DNA of 64,000 nucleotides from Mycobacterium palustre (GTDB lineage: Bacteria; Actinomycetota; Actinomycetes; Mycobacteriales; Mycobacteriaceae): positions 1 to 64,000 of the forward strand of contig NZ_LQPJ01000106.1 in the NCBI RefSeq assembly GCF_002101785.1, read 5' to 3'. A program made the position numbers and the translations under genes. This document shows positions 47,013 to 56,190 of the stretch, in pieces; the stretch's first letter is position 1; every line of letters begins with the position of its first letter. The notes beneath the pieces were generated by a model, which searched no databases, had not been told where the DNA came from, and saw only the letters and a list, made by a program, of their open reading frames with translations.

Positions 47013-47322
47013 GACACTGAGCGTATGGGCCACCCTTAAGGAATCTTTGAGTCACGATTCGGAAAATTGTGGCAATTTACCGACGGGTAGGTTTGCCGGC
47101 CGTCGGCCTCCGATCGCGGCCCCGGGGCGCCCCGGCGCCGGCCGTTTTCCCCGCCAGGCTCTCGGGGGCGGCGCGGCTGTGAGGGGGGCCCGCTGAGCGG
47201 CCGCTAGGGGGCTTCCGCAGGGCTTCAGGGGGCTTCTGAACGGCTTCTGACGGGCTTTTGAACGGTTTTGAACCAACCGGCCATGCGCGGCCGTCTTAAA
47301 CGATAGTGTTGTTTGACACCTG

Positions 47323-47347
47323 TAAGTTACCGCTGATAAGTTACCGC
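47323..47347. repeat. 11-bp direct repeat in the mmpL13 promoter
   Basis: TAAGTTACCGC occurs at 47323-47333 and again at 47337-47347, a 14-bp period. Just upstream is TTAAAC...GTTTGA (about 47296-47316), an inverted repeat with a -35-like TTTGACA. These lie 55-100 bp before the mmpL13 ATG, suggesting a regulator site; the TetR gene downstream of mmpL13 is a candidate. GGGCTTC-type short repeats occur nearby at 47205-47270. Confidence 0.45.
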
Positions 47348-47399
47348 GGACGGGTGGCGGGGGAGCGTGACCGGCACCGGGCGGGGGAAGGACCGGACC

Positions 47400-49733
47400 A
47401 TGCTGGGAGCGATCGCTCGACTGGCCATCGCGGCGCCGCGACGAATTATCGGAGTCGGCGTCTTGGTGTTCGTTGTCGCCGCGATCTTCGGCATTCCCGT
47501 CGCCAAGAGCCTTTCCCCCGGGGGCTTCCAGGACCCCAATTCGGAGTCGGCGCGCGCCATCGCGACCCTGACCGACAAGTTCGGCCAGAGCGGCCAGCAG
47601 ATGCTGATCGTCGTCACCTCTCCCGACGGCGCCAACAGCGGACGGGCCCGCAAGGTGGCTTCCGACCTGGTCGGCGCCCTGCAGGGGTCGCCGCTGGTCT
47701 ACAACGTGACCTCGGCGTGGACCGCGCCGCCGCCGGCCGCCGCCGGCCTGACCAGCGAAGACGGCAAGTCCGGCCTGATCGTCGTCAATCTCAAGGGCGG
47801 CGAGAACTACGTCCAGAAAAACGCCCAGACCCTGGCGGAGCAGTTCGCCCACGACCGTGACGGCGTCACCGTGCGCGCCGGGGGCGCGGCGATGGAGTAC
47901 GCCCAGATCAACAGGCAAAACCAGGACGACCTCGTCGTCATGGAGATGATCGCGATCCCGTTCAGCTTCGTGGTGCTGGTCTGGGTGTTCGGCGGGCTGC
48001 TGGCCGCGGCGCTGCCGATGACGCTGGGCGCCTTGGCCGTCGTCGGCTCGATGTCGGTGCTGCGGCTGGTCACCTTCACCACCGAAGTCTCGATCTTCGC
48101 GCTCAACCTGAGCACCGCGCTGGGGCTGGCGCTCGCCATCGACTACACGCTGCTGATCCTCAGCCGCTATCGCGACGAGCTGGCCGAGGGCGGCGACCGC
48201 AACCAGGCGCTGATCCGGACGATGGTCACGTCGGGCCGCACCGTGCTGTTCTCCGCGGTCACCGTGGCGTTGTCGATGTCGGCGACGGTCGCCTTCCCGA
48301 TGTACTTCCTCAAGTCGTTCGCCTATGCCGGTGTGGCCACGGTCGCGTTCGTCGCGACCGCGTCCATCGTGATCACCCCGGCCGCGATCGTGCTGCTCGG
48401 TACGCGGCTGGACGCGCTGGACGTGCGGCGGGGATTGCGGCGGCTGCTGGGCCGCCCGGAGCCGGCGCACAAGCCGGTCGAGGCGTTGTTCTGGTACCGG
48501 TCGAGCAAGTTCGTGATGCGACGCTGGCTGCCCATCGGCCTGGCCGTCGTCGCGTTGCTGCTCCTCCTCGGCCTTCCCTTCACCCAGGTCAAATGGGGGT
48601 TCCCGGACGACCGGGTGCTGCCGCGGTCGGCGTCGGCGCATCAGGTCGGCGACCAGCTGCGCGGCAATTTTGCCAACGACTCCGCGACCGCGGTGCCCGT
48701 CGTCATCCCCGACGCCCGGGGCCTGGACCCGGCGGCCCTCGACAGCTACGCCGCCGACCTGTCGCGGGTCGTCGACGTGTCGGCGGTGTCGGCGCCCGGC
48801 GGGGCCTTCGTGCACGGGCAACGGGTGGGTCCGCCGACGGGTGCGACCGGGTTGGCCGACGGCAGTGCCTTCCTGACCGTCAACAGCACCGCGCCGCTGT
48901 TCTCTGAGGCGTCCGACACGCAGCTGACGCGGCTGCACCGGGTGCCGGGGCCCCACGGCCGGCCCGTCCAGATGGCCGGCGTCGCGCAGGTCAACCGCGA
49001 CAGCGTCGACGCGGTGATGGAGCGGCTGCCGCTGGTGCTTGGGTTGATGGCGGCGATCACGTTCGTGCTGCTGTTTTTGCTGACCGGCAGTGCGGTGCTG
49101 CCGCTCAAGGCCCTGCTGTGCAACGTGCTGTCGTTGACCGCGGCGTTCGGCGCGCTGGTGTGGATCTTCCAGGACGGCCATCTGGGCGCGCTGGGAACGA
49201 CCCCGAGCGGCACGCTGGTGGCGAACATGCCGGTGCTGCTGTTCTGCATCGCGTTCGGGTTGTCGATGGACTACGAGGTGTTTTTGATCTCCCGCATCCG
49301 CGAATACTGGCTGGCCTCCGGCGCCGCCCGGCCGGCGAAGGTCAGCGCCGCCGAGGCCCACGCCGCCAACGACGAGAGCGTGGCACACGGTGTGGCCCGC
49401 ACGGGCCGGGTGATCACCGCCGCCGCGTTGGTGATGTCGATGTCGTTCGCCGCGCTGATCGCCGCGCACGTGTCGTTCATGCGGATGTTCGGCCTGGGGC
49501 TTACCCTCGCCGTGTTCGTCGATGCGACGCTGGTGCGGATGGTGCTGGTTCCGGCGTTCATGCACGTGATGGGCCGCTGGAACTGGTGGGCGCCAAAGCC
49601 TTTGGTGTGGCTGCACGAGCGGTTCGGCATCAGCGAGGGACCGGCCGAACAGGCCGCGCACGAGGAGCCGCCCGGGGAGCCGGTGCAACACAATGGACGC
49701 GCGGTCAGGGAGCCGGTGACCAAAGTTGGTTAG
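47400..49733 (+). CDS. mmpL13: MmpL-family lipid transporter (MmpL13, undivided)
   Basis: 777 residues from the ATG at 47400, chosen because GGGGGAAGGA lies 7 nt upstream; a GTG at 47367 is less likely. RND-superfamily MMPL protein with about 11-12 membrane helices in two halves. The first half has YTLLILSRYRDELAEGGDRN and the second has FGLSMDYEVFLISRIREYWL, the paired proton-relay Asp-Tyr motifs. Each half has an outer domain after the first helix. In M. tuberculosis the gene is split into mmpL13a and mmpL13b; here it is a single frame. Exports an unidentified lipid across the inner membrane. The short C-terminal tail is hydrophilic. Confidence 0.93.
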   Translation: MLGAIARLAIAAPRRIIGVGVLVFVVAAIFGIPVAKSLSPGGFQDPNSESARAIATLTDKFGQSGQQMLIVVTSPDGANSGRARKVASDLVGALQGSPLVYNVTSAWTAPPPAAAGLTSEDGKSGLIVVNLKGGENYVQKNAQTLAEQFAHDRDGVTVRAGGAAMEYAQINRQNQDDLVVMEMIAIPFSFVVLVWVFGGLLAAALPMTLGALAVVGSMSVLRLVTFTTEVSIFALNLSTALGLALAIDYTLLILSRYRDELAEGGDRNQALIRTMVTSGRTVLFSAVTVALSMSATVAFPMYFLKSFAYAGVATVAFVATASIVITPAAIVLLGTRLDALDVRRGLRRLLGRPEPAHKPVEALFWYRSSKFVMRRWLPIGLAVVALLLLLGLPFTQVKWGFPDDRVLPRSASAHQVGDQLRGNFANDSATAVPVVIPDARGLDPAALDSYAADLSRVVDVSAVSAPGGAFVHGQRVGPPTGATGLADGSAFLTVNSTAPLFSEASDTQLTRLHRVPGPHGRPVQMAGVAQVNRDSVDAVMERLPLVLGLMAAITFVLLFLLTGSAVLPLKALLCNVLSLTAAFGALVWIFQDGHLGALGTTPSGTLVANMPVLLFCIAFGLSMDYEVFLISRIREYWLASGAARPAKVSAAEAHAANDESVAHGVARTGRVITAAALVMSMSFAALIAAHVSFMRMFGLGLTLAVFVDATLVRMVLVPAFMHVMGRWNWWAPKPLVWLHERFGISEGPAEQAAHEEPPGEPVQHNGRAVREPVTKVG

Positions 49734-49734
49734 C

Positions 49735-50433
49735 GTGCCGGTCGACGGCCTTCGCCGCGCCCGGGCCCCCCGCGGGTCCGGCGATCGGCTCCGCGACGAA
49801 ATCCTGGACGCCGCAACCGAATTGCTGCTGGAAACCGGTCACGCCCGGTCGGTGTCGATCCGGTCGGTCGCCCAACGCGTCGGTGTTACCCCGCCGTCGA
49901 TCTATTTGCATTTCGCCGACAAAGACGCCCTGATGGACGCGGTGTGCGCCCGCTACTTCGAAAAGCTCAATTTGGAGATGCTGCGCGCGGCCGCCGAGCA
50001 CACGTCCGCGGTCGAGGTGGTGCGCGCCCAGGGGCTGGCCTACGTGCGCTTCGCCACCCAAAACCCGGAGCTGTACCGGATCGCCACGATGGGTGAGTGG
50101 CGTTCCGGACGCGACATCGACACGACGCTGGACAGCTCGGCGTTCAGGCACATGCGGGCGACCGTGCAGAAACTGATGGACGAGGGCATCTATCGGCCCG
50201 ACGACCCGACCACCGTCGCGCTGGAGCTGTGGAGCGCGGCGCACGGGGTGGCGGCCATGCTGATTGCCAAGCCGCACTTGCCTTTCGGCGATGCCGACGC
50301 CTTCGCCGACCGGGTGCTGTCCGCCGTCTTCTGCGGGCAACTGGTGCTCGGGTACTGCGGGGCCGACGCCACGCCGCAGAAGCTGGCGTCCTGGGTGACG
50401 GCGCATCGGCCGCCGCAAGAGCCCCGGGCATGA
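49735..50433 (+). CDS. TetR-family transcriptional regulator
   Basis: 232 residues from the GTG at 49735; a TTG at 49726 would overlap mmpL13. HTH near residues 40-60: SIRSVAQRVGVTPPSIYLHF ADKDALMDAV, with a ligand domain behind it (LAYVRFATQNPELYRIATMG, VALELWSAAHGVAAMLIAKP) of the TetR_C WHG type. It follows mmpL13 directly and overlaps the methyltransferase gene, so it probably controls this transport operon and itself. Confidence 0.9.
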   Translation: MPVDGLRRARAPRGSGDRLRDEILDAATELLLETGHARSVSIRSVAQRVGVTPPSIYLHFADKDALMDAVCARYFEKLNLEMLRAAAEHTSAVEVVRAQGLAYVRFATQNPELYRIATMGEWRSGRDIDTTLDSSAFRHMRATVQKLMDEGIYRPDDPTTVALELWSAAHGVAAMLIAKPHLPFGDADAFADRVLSAVFCGQLVLGYCGADATPQKLASWVTAHRPPQEPRA

Positions 50434-51071
50434 CGCAAGCAGCCGCGTCGCGCATCGACAATCCGTTCTTCGCGCGCATCTGGCCCGTCGTCGCCAGCCA
50501 TGAAACCGAGGCGGTGCGAGCCCTGCGCCGGGAGAACCTGGCGGGGCTGTCGGGCCGGGTGCTCGAGGTCGGCGCGGGCGTCGGGACGAACTTCGCCAGC
50601 TACCCGGCGACGGTCGGGCAGGTGATCGCGGTGGAGCCCGAGCCGCGGCTGGCCGCGCAGGCCCGCGTCGCGGCCGCCACGGCCCCGGTGCCGGTCGTCG
50701 TGATCGGCGACACCGCCGAGGGATTCAGCGACGGCGAGCCCTTCGACGCGGTGGTGTGCTCGCTGGTGCTGTGCTCGGTCCGCGACCCGGTCGGGGTGCT
50801 GCGGCGGCTGTATGGGCTGCTGCGCCCCGGTGGGCAGCTGCGTTATCTCGAGCACGTGGCCAGCGGCGGCGGGCGGGGCCGGTGGCAGCGGATCGCCGAC
50901 GCGACGTTGTGGCCGAGGCTGTTCGGCAACTGTCACACCCATCGCGACACCGAGCGCGCGATCGTCGAGGCGGGGTTCGAGGTGGACTCTTCGCGGCGGG
51001 AGTGGACGTTGCCGATCTGGGCGCCGCTGCCGGTGTCGGAGCTGGCGCTGGGCCGCGCGCGCAGGCCTTGA
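50430..51071 (+). CDS. SAM-dependent methyltransferase
   Basis: 213 residues, start ATGA overlapping the TetR stop. SAM-binding motif I is RVLEVGAGVGTNFASYP; VIAVEPEPRLAAQ is motif II; VVCSLVLCSVRDP and LRPGGQLRYLEHV are the later motifs. Class I fold of the phospholipid/UbiE-like type, equivalent by position to M. tuberculosis Rv1147. The partnership with mmpL13 suggests it methylates a lipid or a quinone-like compound, but the substrate is not known. Confidence 0.9.
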   Translation: MTQAAASRIDNPFFARIWPVVASHETEAVRALRRENLAGLSGRVLEVGAGVGTNFASYPATVGQVIAVEPEPRLAAQARVAAATAPVPVVVIGDTAEGFSDGEPFDAVVCSLVLCSVRDPVGVLRRLYGLLRPGGQLRYLEHVASGGGRGRWQRIADATLWPRLFGNCHTHRDTERAIVEAGFEVDSSRREWTLPIWAPLPVSELALGRARRP

Positions 51072-51079
51072 GTTCGGTG

Positions 51080-51145
51080 CGCCGAGACTGCGCCCAGCGC
51101 CTGGTTTGCTGCGGGACGAACCGCGATCTGTGCGCAGTCTCGGCG
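51080..51145. terminator. Long hairpin between convergent genes
   Basis: CGCCGAGACTGCGC (51080-51093) and GCGCAGTCTCGGCG (51132-51145) are exact 14-bp inverted arms separated by 38 bp. The element fills the gap between the methyltransferase and sirtuin genes. It may stop both transcripts. Similar arms (GCGCAGTCTCGGC) recur between genes in mycobacteria by my recollection, so it may also be a dispersed repeat. Confidence 0.6.
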
Positions 51146-51165
51146 GGCGAGGGGACGGGCGCGAG

Positions 51166-51879
51166 CTATCCCAGCAGCGCGGGCAGGCGCTGCATCAGCC
51201 CGGGCAACGCCTGGCTCGCCGTCTCGCGGATGCTGATCGTGGCGCTGCGGGTCAACGGTGTGGCCTCGGGGTTCACCTCGATGACGGCCACGCCGCGCGA
51301 CAGCGCCAGGTCCGGCAGGCCGGCCGCCGGGTAGACGATCGCCGACGTCCCCACCACCACCATCACGTCGGCGGCTTCGGTGGCCTCGACCGCGCGCTGC
51401 CACGGCTCGTCGGGCAGCGGCTCGCCGAACCACACGATGTCGGGCCGGATCATCGCCCCGCAGTGGCAGATCGGCGGCTCCACCTCGATCGCCGGTTCGG
51501 GCATCTCCGGCAGCGCGCCGGTGTAGGGCAAATCGCAGCGCTCGCAACGGAATTCGAAGAGGCTGCCGTGCAGGTGGTGCACCGGCGCGCTGCCCGCGCG
51601 CTCGTGCAAGTCGTCGACGTTCTGGGTGATGACGTTGACCTCGGCATGGTCCTGCCAGGCCGCGATCGCGCGGTGGCCGGGGTTGGGCTGCACCTTGGCC
51701 ACCAGGTAGTGGCGCCACAGGTACCAGCCCCAGACCCGTTCGGGGTTGTCGCGCCAGCCTTGCGTGCTGGACAGCTCGTAGGGGTCGAAACGGGCCCACA
51801 ATCCGTTCTTGTCGTCGCGGAAGGTTGGCACGCCACTCTCGGCCGAGATCCCCGCGCCGCTGAGCACCGTCACACGCAT
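51166..51879 (-). CDS. cobB: Sirtuin NAD-dependent deacylase (CobB, class III)
   Basis: 237 residues, [20 protein letters not shown] (GAGxS NAD motif), [11 protein letters not shown], catalytic His in HHLHGSLF and the zinc ligands CERC ... CHCG. The YxxR pair of class III sirtuins that favours succinyl and malonyl lysines is seen in [10 protein letters not shown]. It corresponds to M. tuberculosis Rv1151c, the single sirtuin. It removes acyl groups from lysines using NAD+, controlling acetyl-CoA synthetase and other enzymes. Divergent from the GntR gene across about 47 bp. Confidence 0.95.
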   Translation of the reverse strand: MRVTVLSGAGISAESGVPTFRDDKNGLWARFDPYELSSTQGWRDNPERVWGWYLWRHYLVAKVQPNPGHRAIAAWQDHAEVNVITQNVDDLHERAGSAPVHHLHGSLFEFRCERCDLPYTGALPEMPEPAIEVEPPICHCGAMIRPDIVWFGEPLPDEPWQRAVEATEAADVMVVVGTSAIVYPAAGLPDLALSRGVAVIEVNPEATPLTRSATISIRETASQALPGLMQRLPALLG

Positions 51880-51926
51880 CCCACAAACATAGTCGTGTGC
51901 GGCGAGTACTGGGTGATACTGGTCGT

Positions 51927-52292
51927 GTGGAGCTGCGGGATTTGATACGGGTGGACGTCAAGGCGGGCAAGCCGCTGTTCGACCAGCTCAGGACCCAGGT
52001 CATCGACGGCGTCCGGAGCGGAGCGCTGCCGCCGGGCACCCGGCTCCCCACGGTGCGTGACCTGGCCGGCCAGCTCGGCGTCGCCGCCAACACCGTCGCC
52101 CGCGCCTACCGCGAGCTGGAGTCGGCGGCCATCGTCGAAACCCGCGGCCGGTTCGGCACTTTCATCTCGCGTTTCGACCCCACCGACGCGGCGATGGCGG
52201 CCGCGGCCAAGGAGTACGTCGAGGTGGCCCGCGCGTTGGGGTTGACCAAGTCCGACGCGATGCGCTACCTGACCAACGTGCCCGACGACTAA
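51927..52292 (+). CDS. GntR-family regulator, YtrA type
   Basis: 121 residues from the GTG at 51927 ([20 protein letters not shown]). Winged [36 protein letters not shown], followed by GRFGTFIS and a short tail, without a large effector domain, as in the YtrA subgroup. Equivalent to M. tuberculosis Rv1152. The short gap to the sirtuin contains GTACTGGGTGATAC (51906-51919), a candidate operator for both directions. Confidence 0.9.
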   Translation: MELRDLIRVDVKAGKPLFDQLRTQVIDGVRSGALPPGTRLPTVRDLAGQLGVAANTVARAYRELESAAIVETRGRFGTFISRFDPTDAAMAAAAKEYVEVARALGLTKSDAMRYLTNVPDD

Positions 52293-52324
52293 GTCAATTC
52301 GCTTGCGGCTCTAGGCTATTGGTC

Positions 52325-52846
52325 TCATCGCAGCACCTTGGCCAGCGTGCGTAGATTGCGGGTCGTCGTCGAGGACTTGTAGCGCGGCTTGCCCATCGTC
52401 TTGCCGATGGTGCTGTCGAGCGTGCTGCCCTTGGGCACCTGCCAGTAGAGGACGCCGTCGCCGCGGCGGATCTTCTCCTCGGGGCCGGCGGCTTCGCCCA
52501 GCGTGGCCAGTTCGTCGAGCACCGCTTCGTCGGCCACGAAGGTGACGTACGACTGATATCCCTCGACCTCGCGCTCGAAGGGGTAGGCGTCGGCGACGGC
52601 GGCGACGGCGTCGACGTCGTACACCAGCACCCACGCGTCGTAGCCGAACCGCTCGCGCAGCGCGGCCTCGACCTTCTTGCGCACCGCGGCGGCCCCCGCC
52701 GTCGACTCCAGGAGCACGTTGCCCGTCGCCAGGATGGTGCGGACCTCGCCGAAACCGGCGTCGGTCAGCGCGGCCGCCACCTCGGACATTTTGAGGTTGA
52801 CGCCGCCGACGTTGACCCCGCGCAGGAACGCCGCGTATGTCGTCAT
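52325..52846 (-). CDS. DUF1697 family protein
   Basis: 173 residues, MTTYAAFLRGVNVGGVNLKM, the diagnostic start of DUF1697 (YxAFLRGINVGG). Further family blocks FGEVRTILATGNVLLES and IGKTMGKPRYKSSTTTRNLR (similar to the usual T.RNWNT end) are present. The family has an alpha/beta fold and no established function. It stands alone on the minus strand between two plus-strand genes and diverges from the flavin-binding gene at 52879. Confidence 0.9.
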   Translation of the reverse strand: MTTYAAFLRGVNVGGVNLKMSEVAAALTDAGFGEVRTILATGNVLLESTAGAAAVRKKVEAALRERFGYDAWVLVYDVDAVAAVADAYPFEREVEGYQSYVTFVADEAVLDELATLGEAAGPEEKIRRGDGVLYWQVPKGSTLDSTIGKTMGKPRYKSSTTTRNLRTLAKVLR

Positions 52847-52869
52847 TTACCGATTCCACCACGACGTAG

Positions 52870-53322
<453 letters not shown>

Positions 53323-53363
53323 ATTTACGAGCCATGCGCGCCGGCGGGGGTTAGGCTGCCGCA

Positions 53364-53540
53364 ATGGCCGCATCGAAGCCCCGGCAAGAGGACGACACCA
53401 AGCGCAAGTTCCGCGAAGCCCTCGACCGCAAGAACGCCAAGTCCTCGGGCGGGTCCGACCACAAGGACGGTGGCGACAAACAACCGCGGGCCCACGGTCC
53501 GGTGGAGAGCCGCCGCGAGTTCCGCCGCAAGAGCGGCTAG
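53364..53540 (+). CDS. DUF5302 small basic protein
   Basis: 58 residues, MAASKPRQEDDTKRKFREAL then DRKNAKSSGGSDHKDGGDKQ and SRREFRRKSG. Low-complexity, charged and probably disordered; the pattern KxKFREALDRKxA and the end FRRKSG are typical of DUF5302 proteins of actinobacteria. It is too short for most automatic calls. Function unknown; the basic tail could bind nucleic acid. Confidence 0.8.
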   Translation: MAASKPRQEDDTKRKFREALDRKNAKSSGGSDHKDGGDKQPRAHGPVESRREFRRKSG

Positions 53541-53574
53541 CCCGGAAGGGTTGTCGCGCAGGGCCTCCGGGTCG

Positions 53575-54114
53575 TTACCCCGGCGCCCGGGGCGGTGTGA
53601 ACAGCCCGATCGAAGGGTCGGCCTGGCCGGGTTTGCCCCGCAGGCTGCCCCGGGTGCTGGGGTGTCCGAAGTTCACCTGGGATGGGGCGTTTTGGTACGC
53701 CCAGTCCGCCACGATGGTGCGCCGGCCGAACTTCCAGCGGCTGTCGTGCTTGGCGTAGGTGTCCAGGTAGCGGCCGCCGATGATGACGTCGAGGTCGTGT
53801 TCGGGACCGGCGAAGGTGTGAAACACCAGGCAGTAGATCTCACCGCGGGCCGTTTCGCCCTCGATCGCGAAGTTCGTGGTGGTGATGTTGTGTTGGGAGA
53901 CACGCACATACGGCTCCGCGGCCTGCAGCTGTGCGATGAACTGTTCGACGCCGCCGGTGGAGAACGAACCGTGCGCGTCGGTCGCGTCGGGGTGATACAG
54001 GTTTCGAAGCGCCTCGTAATCGGCGCGGTCGACGGCCCGGCAATAGCTGTTGACGAGCTCAAGCAGTTCGTCCCGGGCGAGCATCCGTGCCAATCTGGCT
54101 TCATCCACCACCAC
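53575..54114 (-). CDS. SnoaL-like (NTF2-fold) protein
   Basis: 179 residues. Three consecutive GTG codons (54114, 54111, 54108) could start it. ARDELLELVNSYCRAVDRAD is followed by YHPDATDAHGSF, then TTNFAIEGETARGEIYCLVF and WKFGRRTIVADW, the cone-shaped fold of SnoaL_4 proteins (dehydratases, cyclases, bile-acid dehydratase-like). Substrate unknown. It diverges from the HhH gene at 54174. Confidence 0.85.
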   Translation of the reverse strand: MVVDEARLARMLARDELLELVNSYCRAVDRADYEALRNLYHPDATDAHGSFSTGGVEQFIAQLQAAEPYVRVSQHNITTTNFAIEGETARGEIYCLVFHTFAGPEHDLDVIIGGRYLDTYAKHDSRWKFGRRTIVADWAYQNAPSQVNFGHPSTRGSLRGKPGQADPSIGLFTPPRAPG

Positions 54115-54173
54115 GCCACGGTAACCCCGCGGTCAGGTCGTAGGGTGGTCAGCGGAAAGGTTGGTCTGAGACG

Positions 54174-54752
54174 GTGAAACTTTGGCTCGCTCAAGATCCC
54201 GAGGCAGACGCGCTGCTGGACGACGACCCGTTCGCATTGCTGATCGGGATGCTTCTTGATCAACAGGTGACCTTCGAGACGGCCTTCGCGGGGCCGAAGA
54301 AGATCGCGGACCGGATGGGCGGCCTGGACCCCGCCCAAATCGCCGAGTACGACCCGGAGAAGTTCGCCGCGCTGTGCGCCGAAAGGCCCGCGGTGCACCG
54401 GTTCCCGGGATCGATGGCCAAGCGTATCCAGGCCCTGGCGCAGATCATCGTGGACCGCTACGACGGCGACGCGGCCGGGTTGTGGACGGCCGGCGAGCCC
54501 GACGGCCCGGAGCTGCTGCGGCGGCTCAAGGGGCTACCGGGGTTCGGCGAGCAGAAGGCGAAGATCTTCCTGGCCCTGCTGGGCAAGCAGTACGGCGTGA
54601 CGCCGAAGGGCTGGCGCGCGGCGGCGGGCGATTTCGGCAAGGAGGGCACCCACCTGTCCGTCGCCGATATCGTCGACGAACGTTCACTAGGTCAGGTGCG
54701 GTCGTACAAAAAGCAGATGAAGGCGGCAGCGAAGGGAAAGGCGGCAACGTGA
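54174..54752 (+). CDS. HhH-GPD superfamily DNA-repair-like protein
   Basis: 192 residues from a GTG at 54174. DPFALLIGMLLDQQVTFETA is the helical start, and LKGLPGFGEQKAKIFLALLG carries the helix-hairpin-helix (LPGFGxxKA). A basic tail follows (KKQMKAAAKGKAAT). Family resemblance is to base-excision glycosylases, but the catalytic Asp/Lys after the HhH are not obvious (no iron-sulphur cysteines either). Equivalent to M. tuberculosis Rv1156. It overlaps the DUF1059 gene by GTGA. Confidence 0.87.
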   Translation: MKLWLAQDPEADALLDDDPFALLIGMLLDQQVTFETAFAGPKKIADRMGGLDPAQIAEYDPEKFAALCAERPAVHRFPGSMAKRIQALAQIIVDRYDGDAAGLWTAGEPDGPELLRRLKGLPGFGEQKAKIFLALLGKQYGVTPKGWRAAAGDFGKEGTHLSVADIVDERSLGQVRSYKKQMKAAAKGKAAT

Positions 54753-54895
54753 AGACACACCTAACGTGCCCGTGCGGCGAGGCCATCGTCGGCAAGGACG
54801 AGGATGAACTGGTCGAACTGACCCAGGCTCACCTCGCCAGCGTTCATCCCGGCCTGGAGTACGACCGCGACGCCATCTTGTTCATGGCGTACTAG
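54749..54895 (+). CDS. DUF1059 small protein
   Basis: 48 residues from a GTG at 54749. MKTHLTCPCGEAIVGKDEDE has a CPCG metal-like pair, and TQAHLASVHPGLEYDRDAIL gives an H-x4-H spacing, a zinc-finger-like arrangement typical of DUF1059. It overlaps the upstream HhH gene (GTGA) and is co-transcribed with it. Function unknown. Confidence 0.82.
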   Translation: MKTHLTCPCGEAIVGKDEDELVELTQAHLASVHPGLEYDRDAILFMAY

Positions 54896-55078
54896 CGCCG
54901 TCCTCGGTGGCCGACAGCTGACACGACACCCGCAGGAACGGGCGCCGATCGTCGGCCGACAGCTTCCGAGCCAGCGCTCTTCGCCGCGCTGAAAGTCTTG
55001 TTGCGCCGCGTCTTTCGCGGCCCGCCCGGCCTCGGGCCCATCATCGCCGCGAGATCCGGAAGACGGATCGCGGGCTAG

Positions 55079-56146
55079 CTAGGCCACCACCGTCGATCCG
55101 ATGGTGGGCATGAACTGGCACTGCCGTTCCTTGGTGGTGACCTGCCCGAAGATGGTCGACATGATACTGCCCGAGCCGGTGTCGGCGATCGCGGTCAGCG
55201 TCGTCGGCCCGTCGCCGTTGATGTCGGTGCGCGGCTTGAGCGCAGTGGTGCCGGACTTACCGGTGGTCAGGTTCACCCAGGTGACGTTCAGCGGCAGCTT
55301 CTGCACCTCGGCGGGGCCGGGGGTGCCGACGGCGGTGAACACGTAGGCGGTCTGGCCGGGACCCGGGCCGGGTGTGGGAATCTTGGCCGGCCCCGCCACC
55401 GACAGCGCGGTCGCGATCGCGCTGCTGCCGTCGGCAAGGCAGTTGGTGCCGATCGAGGGGTACATGAAGTCCTGCGTCGGCGGGGCGTCGGGCCCGAGGC
55501 CGGCAGTAGCGGCCGGGGCGGGTGCCGGCGCGGGCGCCGCGGCGGGTTCGGCGGGCCCGGGTGCCGGAGCGGCGGCCGGAGGTGCGGACGGGGTGGCCGG
55601 AGCGGCGGCCGGAGGTGCGGACGGGGTGGCCGGAGCGGCGGCCGGCGGTGCGGACGGGGTGGCCGGCGGCGCCGCGGCGGGCGCGGGGGGCGCCGCGGCG
55701 GGCGCCGGCCCGGCCGCGTGAGCCGGATCGATGCCCTGCGGCAGGTGGGATTGCAGGCCCGGCTCGATGCCCGCCGCCGGCACGTGCTGCGTCGGCGCGG
55801 TGTCGGGCGGGGTGCCGCCACCGGGAGCGCCGGGTTCCTGCACGAACTGATTGACCGACGCCGCAACGTTTTTGGACTCGGTGGGCGCCGTGGGATTGTG
55901 GCTGAACGCTTGCGCGGCGGCCATCAGCAGCTGTGTCGCCTGCGTCGGGTCACTGGCCGCCTGCTGGATGATCGGGCTGAGCTGCGAGAGCGCCGGCAGG
56001 CCCGGGAGTTGTTGAGGGGAAGTCGCCTGCGGTGCAGGCGGCGGTGCGGCCGGATCGGCCGCCGCGCTCGGGCTCATCCCGAACGCGGCAGCCGACGCCA
56101 TGACGAAAGCGGCCAAACCTTTACGTGTGTTCCAACTGTTCGCCAC
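55079..56146 (-). CDS. Secreted Ala/Pro-rich protein (Rv1157c type)
   Basis: 355 residues from a GTG at 56146 with GGAGG just upstream; an ATG at 56161 is the alternative. Signal peptide NTRKGLAAFVMASAAAFGMS with cleavage near SAAADP. A Pro/Ala-rich middle includes an 11-residue repeat (about PPAAAPATPSA) in three copies. The folded C-terminal part has cysteines in IGTNCLADGS and KERQCQFMP. It corresponds to M. tuberculosis Rv1157c. Probably a cell-wall or secreted protein with a flexible spacer. Same strand as, and 44 bp downstream of, a second Pro/Ala-rich gene. Confidence 0.88.
   Translation of the reverse strand: MANSWNTRKGLAAFVMASAAAFGMSPSAAADPAAPPPAPQATSPQQLPGLPALSQLSPIIQQAASDPTQATQLLMAAAQAFSHNPTAPTESKNVAASVNQFVQEPGAPGGGTPPDTAPTQHVPAAGIEPGLQSHLPQGIDPAHAAGPAPAAAPPAPAAAPPATPSAPPAAAPATPSAPPAAAPATPSAPPAAAPAPGPAEPAAAPAPAPAPAATAGLGPDAPPTQDFMYPSIGTNCLADGSSAIATALSVAGPAKIPTPGPGPGQTAYVFTAVGTPGPAEVQKLPLNVTWVNLTTGKSGTTALKPRTDINGDGPTTLTAIADTGSGSIMSTIFGQVTTKERQCQFMPTIGSTVVA
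55563..55661. repeat. 33-bp tandem repeat, three copies
   Basis: Three head-to-tail units of 33 bp beginning GCCGGAGCGGCGGCCGGAGG, the last with one base change (GGCGGCCGGC). They encode 11-residue Ala/Pro repeats inside the Rv1157c-type gene. Copy number may vary among strains. Confidence 0.85.
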
Positions 56147-56190
56147 GGTTCCTCCGGTCATATGTTGTGGGTGGGCGGTCTACGGTCTGC

